From NCBI GenBank assembly GCA_037102815.1, contig BTPP01000001.1, positions 6,225,001-6,289,000 on the forward strand: a stretch of DNA of 64,000 nt, read 5' to 3'. The translations under genes and the position numbers were made by a program. Positions 1 to 12,504 of this stretch are shown piece after piece (the stretch's first letter is position 1; every line of letters begins with the position of its first letter). This DNA is from Neurospora intermedia. Taxonomy: Eukaryota > Ascomycota > Sordariomycetes > Sordariales > Sordariaceae. The notes beneath the pieces are model-generated. The model ran no database searches. It had not been told where the DNA came from and saw only the letters and a list, made by a program, of their open reading frames with translations.

Positions 1-1089
1 CCTTTTCCTAAATCTCCGAAGTTCCTTTTAAAGGATTAAGTTTCGGATCCGTCCGGATAATTAAATATAAACGACGATACTCGCTTCCCTAAAGATTTTA
101 ATAAGTATTTTCTTAATATTAAATTTAATAAGAATAATAATAAGTAATATAGTATAAATTTGTAACCTACTATTAATTATAAAGTTTCTCCTTTGTATAC
201 ATATAGTTTTAGAAATAAAGGAAATCCTATATTTATTTCCTTATTTAATAAAAGTAATTTATAATATAGGGGGAGGGGGCGGATTTCTTACTATATTATA
301 TTTAGGTTAGAATCTTCCTTTATTCCCTAGTATATTTATAGTATCTAATCTTCCCTTCGAAAATAGTAAGAACCTAATTTACTACTTTTATTAAAAATTA
401 CGTAGAATAATAATAAAATATAATAATTATATATCCTTAAAATTACTAGTTTATTAATTATATAATATAAATCCGTTCTATACTTATTTCTACAACCTTA
501 CTATATAGTACTATTATATTAGGGTTGGCTCGATCTAATATCCTTTATATTATAAGACTAATAGGGACTTTCCTTCGTTAGAAAATAGAAAAATAAAGTA
601 CTAAAAATAAAAAATACTATTATAAATATATAAAATATAGATTTGTAAAGAAAAATAAATATAAGGAAAAATATATAAAGAAAAGGTAGTATAAAGAAAT
701 AATATTATCGCTTCAACTTCATTATAGTACGTTAATTATTAAATATTAGGTATAAATTTGCCTATCCTTAAAATATACGAACGGGGCGTTAAATTAATCC
801 TTAAAATTTATTTATATTTTTAAGGGTTTCCCCCTAGGGATTGTAATTTTAATCCTAGTCCGAGTTAAATCTTTCTGTATTTTATCTTTAAAGGTATTTT
901 ACCTTGTTTTCTTTTTTTTTATAGCTATACCTTCTTTAAATTTGCATTATAGTACCCGTCCTAGAATCTCTTCTATAAGTAATCCGTTATTAACTAATTT
1001 AAGATTTCTTTAACCTCCTCTATCCTCGGATAAAATCTACTCCTTATTAAATATTATATTCAAGTTCTTAGCGTTTAATATTACTCTAT

Positions 1090-4000
1090 CCCTAATTATA
1101 AATTTTTTAATCCTTTTAATACTTATAAATTTATTAAATTATATTCCATTTAAAGTATTAATATAGTATACACTTCCCGAATTAGAAATCCAATATACTT
1201 TATAAGGGCCTTACTATTGGTACGAAAACTTCCTTATAAAATTTATATTAATCTTTCTAACATTATTATATTTTAGAATTAAATTACCGATTTCAATTTA
1301 GGCGTTTTTAGGTCGCATCTTCTACTAATCTTATCTATTACAGTAATTAACTATTACTTCCCTTATTATAGCAACTTTTTCTACGGCCTATACAAATCTA
1401 TACTTAGAATCCTTATATATTTTAGTAACTATATTAATTAATTCTTCTCTAATTATTACTTTATTATTATTCTTCTAATTAGTAACTTATTAGGAGGGTA
1501 AATTAAATTTAATTAGTAATACTAGGTTATAACTATATATTAGTTAGAAGGGAGTATACTTATAACTTCCTTTAATTATAATCCAATTTATAAAGAGAAT
1601 ATAAAGTAAATACTTTTTCTAATTAGTACTACTTCTATTAATTATTTTTATAAGTAAAGAAGCAATTATAATATAGCCTTATTCATTTATACTATTAGTT
1701 CGTAAATTGTAGGGCGCAATAAATTCCCTAAGGATCTCTAACTAGAGTAAATATTTAGTAATAGCCTTTTAGAATTCTACGCTATTATTAATTAAAATTA
1801 TTAAAGGGTATTCCTACTTTAGGAATAAGAATTTAAAGAAGTCTTTTACTTTATTTAATAAAATTATAAGGAGTAGGGTAGCTTCTACGTAACTTATTAA
1901 GTCGTCCCTAGCTTCTAATAGAGGGATTTTCTTACCGTTTATATTTAGGAAATATTAGATATTTAATATTTATTTCCTAAAGGGGTAAAAGCTTAGGTAA
2001 ATTTATTAGTAATTATCTTCAAACTATTTAGGGTTAAATATTTAATAATTAGGGTATAAGTAGATTAATTCCTCTATTTAAATATATATTCCCTTCTAAT
2101 AATAATACTTTATAATATAGCGGTATATCCCTTTTCGGCCTCTATATCCTACCTTATTATAGTAATAGAATATAATTTATTAACACTCCTTTAAATTATT
2201 AATTAATTATTTTAAATTCTGGGTCGAATTTGTAGGGCGTAGTTAAAGGACCCTATTATATACTATAAATTTAACAGTATTAGTTCGGAATTAATATTTT
2301 ATAGCAGTTCTTTTTAATTTTGAAGGCATTTTGTAGGTTAATAAGTACTTAGTAATTTCTTCCGACTTTTTAAACTATTCCCCTTAGAATATTAGCTAAG
2401 GGTTATTTATATATATAATAAAAATAGAATAAATTTATACGTTTATAAAATTATTAATATCCTCCTTATATATTTATTTGTAGAAGTTAGTAGGCCTAAG
2501 AGGTTTATAGGATAAATTATTAATTACTATATTTTTACTTCCTAAAATATATTTAATATCGAAGTTAAAAATTTTTATTTAAGTAATTTATTATATTAAT
2601 AGTATACTAAGTATATCGTTTATAACCTTATTTAATTAGTAAATTAGAACTATAATATTAGTTTTAATTATAAAGTAAGTACTAAATAAATATCTTTTTA
2701 AATATTTTAAAGTATAGAAGAGTCTTCGAAGTTCCCTTTTTATAGTATTATACCTCTTTTTAGTATTAAACTAAATCCCGCTTTCGAACCGGTATAGATA
2801 TCGCTTTCCGTCCGGGCCAATTTACTCTAGAATTATACCCCAACCTTTTAATAATATATTAACTATAAGGAAAATCGTCCTATAGCGGTTATTATTATAT
2901 ATTAGAGTAGCGAGGATTAGTACTATAGTAATTATATATTGTAGGTATTCTATTGCGAATTATTTATTCGGCGTTTATTAAAATTTAATATCCTTCTTAA
3001 TTAGGTTATAGAGGGGGATTATAATAATTCCGAACCTTTTAATTTAAATTTTATAGTATTCTATAATACTTAGGAAGGCGTAGATTTATTTTAGCTCCTT
3101 TCCTTTTTTATCGGTTTAATATTTATAGTAAATTTACTTATTAATCTTTATAACTTTATTTATAGTTAGTACCCTTCTATTTAATATATATAAATACTTT
3201 ATTAATATTACTTCCCTTTAATACTATTAGAATTTTATAGCCGCGATTATCCCTCCTACTAATTCTATATTAATAAATATTTTATTAATATTTATAAAAT
3301 ATTCTAATATATACTTCCTAATTCCTTTTATACTAATCTACTCCTCTTTATAATTACTTCGAAGCCCCTTAATACAAATATTATTAAAGTAAGGTTAATA
3401 AACGTTAAGAATTAAATCGTATAGTATTTTTATTATTACTCTTATAAATTAAGCGACAGAGTTCGTACCTCCTTATAGTAGAATAATTATTCGGAAATAG
3501 CCGATAGGGGTCGAAAAGGTAGTAAAGTTACAACTTACTTCGTCGAGGGGGATTTAATTATACTTTAAGAAAAAGTCTAATAGGGATATTATTTTATAGC
3601 CTCTAAATACTTTACTAAATTCTTTATAGCCTAAAGGTAAGTTAGTATTATAGAAAATTACCCTATTAATCCGCTAAATATTATTAATAAAATGTAGGCT
3701 ACTATCCTTCTTTATAATTAAAAATTAATTATTTTTATATACTATATAATTCTCTTTTAAAATTCCTTTTTTAATTCGGTCTTTCAATAAATCGTATACT
3801 TTATTATAGAGGGCTTTCGGGATTAGAATAGCTTTTATTTACTATATAGAATAAAGGATAATACGGATCTCCTATAGTAGGATAATATTAGGGTTTAATT
3901 TTCTATATTCAATAAAATCCTAAACTAGAATTTACTCCCTATTAAAGAGGATATAAATAAATAATTCAATTTCTCCTTTATTTAAAGTATTTTAAATTAT

Positions 4001-5020
4001 TTTTAGTAAGGCTTAAAATTATTCTTCTATTAAGCGTAATCCTTAAGTTAATTCTATAAATTTTAATACTATATAGTAGTCCTATTCTAAATTATAATTT
4101 TTAAGCGTAGAAACAATTTACTCTTTTATTATTACTAACTTCTTTTCCTTCTAATTAAAGTTTCCTCTAAGCTTTAATCCGTCTAATACAACGTTATTAA
4201 TTAAATTTATTTTTTATACTATTCGTTTATATATTATATTAATCTATATAATTATATATTCTAATTTTCCCTTAGCGCCCTCCAACTCCTTTTAAACCTT
4301 CCTATATTTATTTAATATAAGTAAATACCCTACTAGTAGAAAATTTTACTTAATAATCCTTATTAATTTTAAAATAAGTTTTTTCTAATAACGACGAGCT
4401 TATTAAAAAATATTTAGACTTTATAAACCGATTAGGAAAGCCTATTCTTTCTTTAGGAAAATTACTAAATCCTCTACTATTTTATTACTAAAGGAGGTAA
4501 TTTACTTATTATCTTCCTCTAAAATATTTTCTAATTATTATCCTTTATTTATTAATAAAGTAGTCTCCTCTATATAATTCTCGCTAGGCCTACTTCCTTA
4601 CCCTTTAACGTACAAAGCTACTATAATAATAGGGGAATTAAACCCTCTACCCGTCGTTTTACTTTCCCTTAAGAATTTTTAGGTTAATAATTAAAGCGGT
4701 ATAAATTACTACCCCGTCGAACGTTATAATTACGTAATTCCTTCCGCCTTCTTTATACTTTATATAAACTTTAGCGTTTTAAAAGAATAGCAACCCTAAA
4801 ATAATATTATAATTCGGTAGGGCTTACTCTATAATAAAAAAATAAACCTCCCGCCCTTTATCGAATAATTAAATTTTCTCGTAGGTCTTATTAAAAAACC
4901 CTTTCCTTCCTCTATTATTATTAATATTAAAAATTTCTATAATAATACTCTAAAATCCTAGCGAATCCGCTAATACCTTATAAATAATATTATACTCAAT
5001 ACTTATATTTAGTAGGGTAG
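1090..5020 (-). mobile_element. Ty3/Gypsy retrotransposon pol relic (RIP-inactivated)
   Basis: Reading the minus strand and tolerating stops, retroelement domains appear in order. A retropepsin spans about 5020-4650: the active-site triplet DTG now reads NIS at 5009-5001, and an ILGL-like block lies near 4803-4787. A reverse transcriptase core spans about 3720-3200: motifs IPLDE, TPIGYF and GGTNSVA are readable, and the YxDD box now reads YFNN at 3391-3380. A GPY module (GPYKVYWIS) of an integrase C-terminus lies at 1210-1184, followed by a basic tail. Protease before RT, with integrase last, is the Ty3/Gypsy order and excludes Copia. RNase H and the integrase catalytic core should lie between 3100 and 1300, but I could not read them securely. 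LTRs were not found, so the true ends are unknown. It cannot encode active proteins. Confidence 0.85.
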
Positions 5021-8000
5021 CGACCTTCTTTCCTCCTTAGAATTTAATTAATATATAAAACGTAGGTAAAGGGGCGAAACGTATAGTATTACCCTCTATA
5101 AAAGGGGATTTATTAACGAATTTTATTTAATTCGTAGCGAGAATTAGAGTATCCCAAAGAAAGACGATATATAATAATATAAATTTATTCTTTCTCCAAT
5201 CCCTAATATTTCGCTAATTAAATAGAAAGAAAATATCATCTTTTAAAGAAGGTCGGGTAAATATAGGGCTATCGTTCCTTAAAACGATTTTAATTAGGTT
5301 TATTAATATATTTATCCTAAGCTCCTATCTATTTATAAATATATTATAAATTTGTACTTTATTAGACCTAATAAGAACGAATTTATTAATTTCCAAACTA
5401 TTATTAGGGGTTATACTACTATAGTACTCAAATTATATAGTAGGGATCCTATCCTTACTATAAGGAACCTTAAAGAATTATTCAATTTAATTATAAATAG
5501 TTAAAATATTAATAGGGTTATTTCGGACAATATTTTTAATAATAATAGTAACTTTAGCATTTATAAATTTAGTAGCTATAGGGTATATTTCCTTTATATT
5601 TAAAATATTATTTCGAATTCGAATATCCTTTATATCTACCTAATCTATTCCTTCCTCCTTTTATATAAATAAAACCTTCTTAGGTTATAATTCTAACGCT
5701 TTATTAGTAGGGGTAAATAAATGCACTCGAACTTTATTATCTAAAATAGTCCTAGGCTATTTAAAAGTTAATTTAAGTATTTCCATAGTAAACAAACGAA
5801 GGATTAGGGTAAAAGGAAGGGTAGTTATAAAATTTAGTACTATATTATTAATCCTAGGCCTCTTTAATTTGCTAGCTACTATTATAGTATTTTAGAAAGT
5901 AGTATTAATCTCCTCTTAATTTATATCTATATTAGAGAACTCCCTTATCCTAATAACTTTATTAGGATTAGCGACAATTATATAAATTTAAATTACTTAT
6001 TCCCAGGTAAGAGAGGATATTTTATATAGTTCTTTAAACGCCTCTATTAAAATATAATTAATAGTAATAGTAGGGGAACCGTTTTTAATTTAAATTTAAT
6101 CCTAATATTATTTAGCCTATTTAAAATCCTAAAATAAATTAAAAATTAGGATAAACAGTATATTCTACGGGTTACACTATTACTAAACCTCAAATTCCTA
6201 CTTCTTAAACTTCTAATAATTAGAATAATTAATAGCTAGAACTATAAGGGAGTAGATTATATCCCCTAATCGGCCTAAATTAAATATTCGAAAATATATA
6301 TCCTTAAGGATTTTATTAATATAATTTATCTTAGAGCCTATAAATACTATAGTATTTATACTCCTATCCCAATTAGTAGGCTTCTAACTAGCAATACTAT
6401 AATTATAATCAATTTCCTTTTATTCATAATTATAAATATAATAACCGAATAAACTATATTAATAGTATTACTACTAATACCTTCTTCTATTATCTCTCTT
6501 TATACTTTATCTACTCCTAATTCTTCTATATAAAATATTAATTTAAATAGTATTAATTTAAAAATTTATAAATTAAATAAATTAGCAAGGAGTAGGCTAC
6601 TAAAGGAAAAGGGCTTACTATTGGATTTAAGGGGCAAAGGTAGCGCTTCGGACAATTATTAATTATTCTATACAATTAATTAAATTATTTATAATCTTTT
6701 TATTAAGAATTAGGGTAGCTTTAGTAGGGATTTGCGCCTTTATAGTAATCTTCTTAATAGGGATTTTAGAACTAGTATCTTCCTTAGAGGATTCGGAAGA
6801 ACTATCTAAATTAATTATACATTTGGTTTTGTATTTACGTTTTTTAATAGATATTTCCTCTTTACTATTATTATTAGTATCCAACAAAGTATTAGAATTA
6901 ATATTATCGAACTATTTTACTACGAACTTATTTAGGGACTAAAAGAATTTAATCTACTCTATAATATAGAATTCTTCCTTCAATTTCTATAAGAAAATAA
7001 TAATTATATATTTTATATCGATATATAATTTCCTATAGAAGTTTTTAACGGCGTTACAGTTAGTACTATTCCAATCCTACGCCTTTTAACGAATAAGTAG
7101 TACCGAATAAATAAAAATAGTATCGATAATTTTATTTATTTAATAAAGGATATACTTAGTATAGAACTTTTTTAAAATAATAAATATACTATCTGTTTAT
7201 TCGGGATCCTTTACTCTATAAATAGTTTTAAATCTTTTAATAAATTCCTCCTAAATAGTAGTATCCTTAATTTTAAAATTACGAAGGAAACCCTTACTAA
7301 TATCCTTAGGCTCCTTCTTATACTACTAAAGCTAAATACTAATTTTAAATTCATTATTTCTAAATTTGTAAATACCAACTTCTTCTTCAAATAATTCAAT
7401 ATATTTAGAAACTCTTTTTCTATCGAACTTTTTCTTTAGGAGAATTTCTCGAATAGAGGTAGTATTATTCGTAAGGAGGGTGGCGATAATATTAAAAAAT
7501 ATTTTACTTAGGCGAATAGGAATATTAATTGAAGGGGTCTTATTAGTAGGAGTACTATTAACGTCCAATATAGTAAATAGTTAAAATTTATAAGGATTTT
7601 AATAACGGTTCTATAGTTTATAATATTAGTATTAAATAGTAATACTCTTTTCTTCCTTTCTTAATAAAGAACTAATTTGGTACTCCTTTTCAATTCTTTT
7701 TTCTCTATATAAGTACTTTAGTAATTATAATAATTAATTTTTAGGGTCTTATATAGGTATTAAATTCTAAGGGTTTAACGAATAATATAATTAACGAACT
7801 AGGATTATTAATACTACTTCTTCGCCTACCTCGCTAATTTTATAAAACATTATTTATATTATTCTAAAAACGCTAAATAGGGAGCGGAATAATATAATTA
7901 TTAGTCCTATAATAACTTCGGCCGCTTAAAGCGCTAATTCCGTATATAGCGTATAAGTATCCGAATACCGAATATCACTTAGTAAGGGGTAGATTTGCGT

Positions 8001-8749
8001 AGACCCTCTTCTCGATTATTATTTTTTATCTAATTTTTCTTTTTAAATACTATTCGGGGTCTTTCTAATCTAATCTTATCTTCTTTCTTTATTATAATCG
8101 ATCCTAAAATTATAAAGTAAAGGGTTTCTATTCTAATTTTATAAATATAGTAATTTAAAATATTTATAGTTTATTACTAGTAAATTATAGATTAATTAAC
8201 GAAGCGGAGATCTAGATATTTCTAGAATTAAAGTCTCCGTCGAATTAAGTAAGAAGTTCTTCTACTAAAAGAATTAACTAATTCTTTACTATTTAATTCT
8301 TAACGCTTAAATTAGTATTCTAAGGTTTTCGAAAATAACTTCTACGTCGTTAGGAGTTCCTTTCTAGGAACTTCTTAAATTCGTATTAATTAATTTAACT
8401 AAGAGTTTGAAATTTATTTCATCCTTATTACTATTTGAAATAGAGTAAAAACTACACTAATAAAAAAAAGCGCCCTACTATACCTAAATATAACGAAGAA
8501 TAAATCTAGAGTTAGGTATAACTTCTATCCTTAGGAATTGAAATAGAATAATAATACTATAGTTCATTAACTACTACCTAAAACTAACGAGAAGAATAAG
8601 ACCCTTTTTATTAATCCTAATTAATTAAATAAGTCTAAAAATTAATCTTATTATAGAAAGATTATTAAATTTACTATTATTAGAATATTTAATAACGATT
8701 CTATAATTTTAAGAGCGGAACTTCTTAATCTATTTTCGAAGAAAAAGTA
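5021..8749 (-). other. Probable gag/5' part of the Gypsy relic, degenerate
   Basis: This RIP-mutated stretch lies upstream of the protease relic on the minus strand, where gag would be expected. Two short open frames survive on that strand: 7568-7332 (78 codons, basic, with FDRKRVSKYIELFEEE) and 6887-6663 (74 codons, Lys/Ser/Ile-rich). Neither matches a family I can name. The residue bias (Ile, Asn, Lys) is what RIP produces from any coding sequence. I assign this region to the element by position only. The right end of the element could lie anywhere up to the less mutated island at about 8750. Confidence 0.4.
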
Positions 8750-8990
8750 TTATCTAATTAGAAGTGCCTATCCATTTACCTATTCTTAGTTCAAGATCTC
8801 CTCCTTATATCCCTTTCTCTACTCAATATATTCCTAAGGTTCTAACCAATTAGTATAGTAGATCTACTCCTCAATATATAATAAGCTAAGGCCCTAATAC
8901 CTCCACTCATTATTTAAAAGCAAAAGTTCAAAGCAAGAAAAGAAAAAACAGAAAAAAAGAACCAACTACCCCACATTATTATCCCTAATA
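8750..8990. other. Less-mutated island between two RIP relics
   Basis: Within the RIP block this segment keeps several CpA dinucleotides, for example in the run of C/A-rich sequence at 8898-8980 (ccactcatt, gcaaaagttcaaagc, accaactaccccacatt). It is therefore much less mutated than its flanks. The simplest reading is unique spacer DNA lying between two separately duplicated, and therefore RIP-targeted, repeats. No gene is visible. Confidence 0.55.
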
Positions 8991-9189
8991 CGATTATTAA
9001 TATAATAATATAATATTAGGAATTAAGGGTAATAAATTACTAATATAAATATTCCTAATTAGGGGGGCGGATATAAAAGTAATAAACCTAAACTACTATA
9101 AACGTTTCGGCTCTAATATAAAGATTGTACTTAATTATAATATAAATAAGATACTTCTTCGCTCTACTAATTAAATCTTTACTATTAAT

Positions 9190-9700
9190 ATAAATAATAA
9201 TTTTAGGGATTATTACCCCCGCTATAAGGATAAGGAGAAATTTAAATCGCTTAAAAGTTCGACTTTCACTAAGCGGAATATAATCGAAAACTATATTAAT
9301 ATTAGGACGGTCGATTAAAGTACGGATAATACGAAGGGAATTAGAAGATTCCTTAAATTTATAAAAACTAGCGTATTATTATATATAAACTTTAAATTCT
9401 CTAATTAATATAATTATATAGCCGAATTAAGGAATAGAGAAGGGAAATATTTAATAAAATTAAAAGAGATTAGAGAATTTAGCGCGGAAGTTGCGTTATT
9501 AGTAAACTATATAAAGTTCGTCTATAATTATAAATACTATACGGGAAGTAAATTCCAAATTATAAAGGATTTTAAGGAACCGGTAGTAAAGGGCTTATTT
9601 AGGCCTAAGAAGGATATACGTAAAACGTTTAATATATATATAATCCTATATTATATAAGTAAATCTAAGTATATTAATTAAATACTCCGTATTTAAAGTA
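9190..9700 (+). pseudogene. Unidentified coding relic, RIP-mutated
   Basis: One plus-strand frame reads as protein-like sequence over about 170 codons, with few interruptions. Those are mostly TAA, where CAA (Gln) would be the natural pre-RIP codon. Readable pieces include EFSAEVALLVNYIKFVYNY and FKEPVVKGLFRPKKD. The charge pattern (Lys/Arg/Glu-rich with regular hydrophobics) argues for a real former exon rather than random AT-rich DNA. I do not recognise the family. It lies right of the less mutated island, so it probably belongs to a different repeat from the Gypsy relic. It could be part of a transposon or a RIP-killed duplicate of a host gene. Confidence 0.4.
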
Positions 9701-10430
9701 GTAAATCCGGACATACTTTATAAAAGTCCTAATTAATAAATAGGGGCTTAGCGCCGGGGTACTTTATAATAACGTCCCTCTATTCCTAACCGAAACGGCT
9801 TAAGGGGATAATCTATAAAATAATTTTATTTAATAAAATTACTAATACTATTTAAAATATAATACTCTTATTAAAACTAATTATTATTATAAAGATAATA
9901 TTACCGGAACGGTATATAATATAATAGATATATTTAACCTATTTCGGACGAAGTATATAGTAGATAGAATTTATAATTAATTAAGAGATTGAATTAAATA
10001 GAATTCGGACGATAGTAAATATAAAACGAATTTAAAGTTTAGAATATTTTATTAAGTATATATATTCGACGATAGTAGCAATATATTTGTACAATATTAA
10101 TCCGGGAGAGGGCGAAATAGCGAGGTTAGAATAAGTTTTAAAGTATTAAATAAACTCTAAAACTTCGTCGAAGGGAGAACTAAACTAGGCTATACTTAAT
10201 ACCAAATTTTAAATTAATACGATAAAGAATAAATAAAATATAATACCTATTTTTTAAGATAGTAATTATAGCGTTTAACGAGGGAACGCCCTAAACTTTA
10301 TTTAATAATAAATATTAGCGATTGTAAAAAAAAGAAAGTTGCGAACCTAAAAGTAGTACTAATACTAAATTTAATAATTAAATTAAATTTAAATATCGGT
10401 TGTAATTATTAAAATATTTGCGAATAATAT

Positions 10431-11377
10431 CATTGAGTAGAGGTTTATTTATATGGGAACAATTGCGCTTAACGGCCAAAATACTCAAAATTGACACAGA
10501 CCTCCTCTTACAAAGTTCGAGGAGACCCACATTTTATGTGGGGCGGGGGAACGGAGGCAGATGGGGTCTGTTCAGAGACTAGATATCCCCGACAATGCAA
10601 CGGCGGACCGCGGACCTGAGCTGAACGGGAGATCAAGTGGCATGATGTCGGCCGGGGATCTCTCCCGACCTGCCACCGCATAATGAGCAAGGCAATCAGC
10701 GCTCAACTGTAGGATATATATAAACCAATTGAACCCATACGACGCTTCTCAAAGAACCAACGAAATGGCAAACTCACTTTCACATTCCGGCTGTGTGCTT
10801 TCGTCGTACGGTTGTCGGTCAAGGCAACTCCGTTATTGGGGCTGTCCGACATCGGCAAATCCGCCCGAGAGCCACTGCAGTGTGGTTCAGTGAACTGGAT
10901 CGATGTCACCATCTCACTCAGCTGTTAAGCTAGCACTGTCTGCTGACTAAATTCGCACGCACTATTTGCGCTGACTTCCGGGCCAAAGCACAGTTTTCTT
11001 CCCTTTCGCACATGAAGATCCGTAGTGGCGAAAGATTTGTAATGCAGATCTTACATTTCGTTGTCGAAACCTGCAGGCCCAAAATCTCTACACTGTGTAT
11101 TTCTAATCGAATGCCTATCAAATTGTTACTACAATCCACCATCACATCGCTGTTTGTCTTATCGGAGTATCGACTGTATTCTCAATCTTGCAATTCCGCG
11201 GGACCAAAAGAGACAGAGACTCGCTCTCGACGACGACAACATCAAAGACTCTACATTATCGTTTTCTTTTTCCCAATTCGCTGCCCCAAATAGTAGCAGC
11301 CAAACAGGGCACCACATTGTTTCATCTTCCCCAGACGAACGACCCCGCCATCCACCACCACCACCACCACCACCACC
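10431..11377. other. RIP boundary and 5' region of DRE2
   Basis: Composition returns to normal mixed sequence here; TpG and CpA are frequent from about 10440 onward. No convincing gene is visible, only short overlapping frames on both strands. The segment must contain the transition from heterochromatin to the DRE2 promoter and 5' UTR. Confidence 0.6.
11352..11377 (+). repeat. CCA trinucleotide repeat abutting the DRE2 start codon
   Basis: About eight copies of CCA/CAC run directly into the ATG at 11378. The tract gives the start codon an A at -3, and lies in the presumed 5' UTR. Confidence 0.85.
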
Positions 11378-12504
11378 ATGTCGCCCATAACTCTCGATCT
11401 CACATCCGACTTCAACCCCGCCAACACCAACGGCGCGGGGTCGTCGTCGTCGCAACCCAGAACCCTCCTCGTTGCGCCGCCCTCGGTCGCCTCCCACGAG
11501 GAGCGCATCAGCGCCCTCTTCTCCACCTACCCCCGCGACACCACCGACCTGCACATGCTCGACCGACTCGCCGCCGGTCTCGTCACCCTCCCCACATCCA
11601 CCTACGACCTGATTCTCGTCCTGACCGACCCAGACGGCAGCCGACACGCCGAAGCCTCGGCCCTGCTTAGCAACCGCGCCGTGTGGTCCCTTCTCGTCCC
11701 CGCCCTCAAGGCCGGCGGCAAGCTGCGCAGCGAAGATGGCACCCTCGGCAGGGACACCACCACCCCCGAGGCCCGCGAGGCCGTGCTAGCCGGTCTCGTC
11801 GCCGGCGCCGACGGCTTCACCAAGCCTGAGTACGCCGAGGAGGAAGCCGTGCCGCTGCGATTTGGTCTCAAGAGGAAGACCAACCCCAACCCCGTTGTTG
11901 CGCCCATCCAGCCCGTCGCCCAAGTCGTCACTGCCGCCCCAGCCGGCGTCGGCTTCGTCACGCTCGACTTGAACGACGATCTCGATCTTGACGGTGAAGA
12001 CGACGACGATGACGTGATTGACGAAGACACGCTCCTCACGGAAGCGGACCTGCGTCGCCCCATCCAGCAGCCGCCCGAGTGCCAGCCCAAGCCGGGCAAG
12101 AAGAGGAGGGCGTGCAAGGACTGCACGTGCGGGCTGGCGGAGCGGCTGGAGGCGGAGGACAAGGCGCGCAGGGAGAAGGCGGACCAGGCGCTGAACACGC
12201 TCAAGCTCAAGAGCGAGGACCTGCTGGAGCTGGATCTGACGGTTCCCGGAAAGACGGGGAGCTGTGGTAGCTGTGCGCTGGGAGATGCGTTCAGGTGTGC
12301 TGGTATGTTTCTTATCCTTTTCCCTTCCCTTCAGCTTCCCTTCCCTTCAGCTTCCCTTCCTCAGCTTTTGTCTTCCAAGACAAGGAATAGAATAGAATGT
12401 ATGGCTAACAAAAGTGTGCAAATACAGGCTGCCCATACCTAGGTCTCCCACCCTTCAAGGTCGGCGAGGAGGTGTCGATCCTCAACAATGCGCCGCAGTT
12501 TTAA
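11378..12504 (+). CDS. DRE2: Dre2/anamorsin (CIAPIN1), cytosolic Fe-S cluster assembly protein
   Basis: Two exons, 11378-12302 and 12428-12504, give 333 aa. The intron is GTATGT...ACAG; the open frame that reads through it is not the real C-terminus. Dre2 carries electrons from Tah18 to the early cytosolic Fe-S scaffold and localises to cytosol and the mitochondrial intermembrane space (family knowledge). The N-terminal part (about 1-160) corresponds to the methyltransferase-like fold, followed by an acidic linker with a DGEDDDDD run. Both C-terminal cluster motifs are complete: CX10CX2CXC at C235, C246, C249, C251, and CX2CX7CX2C at C296, C299, C307, C310. The last Cys is created by splicing into exon 2. 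The protein ends with the family-typical [14 protein letters not shown] block. It lies about 950 bp from the RIP block and converges with KEX1. Confidence 0.95.

Larger units (their letters stand above)
1..10430. repeat. RIP-mutated AT-rich heterochromatic block
   Basis: The whole stretch is AT-rich and dominated by TpA. CpA and TpG are nearly absent (the first two lines of sequence contain none) while CpG is still common. That is the product expected from repeat-induced point mutation, which converts CpA to TpA on both strands of duplicated DNA. Reading frames are broken mostly by TAA and TAG. Composition changes abruptly to normal, mixed sequence near 10430-10500. In Neurospora such blocks are typically DNA-methylated and H3K9-methylated; that is family knowledge, not visible here. 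At least two former repeats are present: a Gypsy relic on the left and an unidentified one on the right. Confidence 0.93.

Noticed and set aside
1-10430. A centromere or telomere-proximal assignment for the AT-rich block
   Set aside because: No telomeric repeat is visible and 10 kb is too short to claim a centromere. Dispersed RIP heterochromatin explains it equally well.
11159-11670. His-rich and Val-rich frames around 11188-11670 on both strands
   Set aside because: They arise from the CCA repeat and from GC-rich DRE2 coding sequence in other frames.
12303-12442. Read-through C-terminus of the DRE2 open frame
   Set aside because: It loses the last Cys of the second Fe-S motif. The spliced form restores CX2CX7CX2C and the conserved end.
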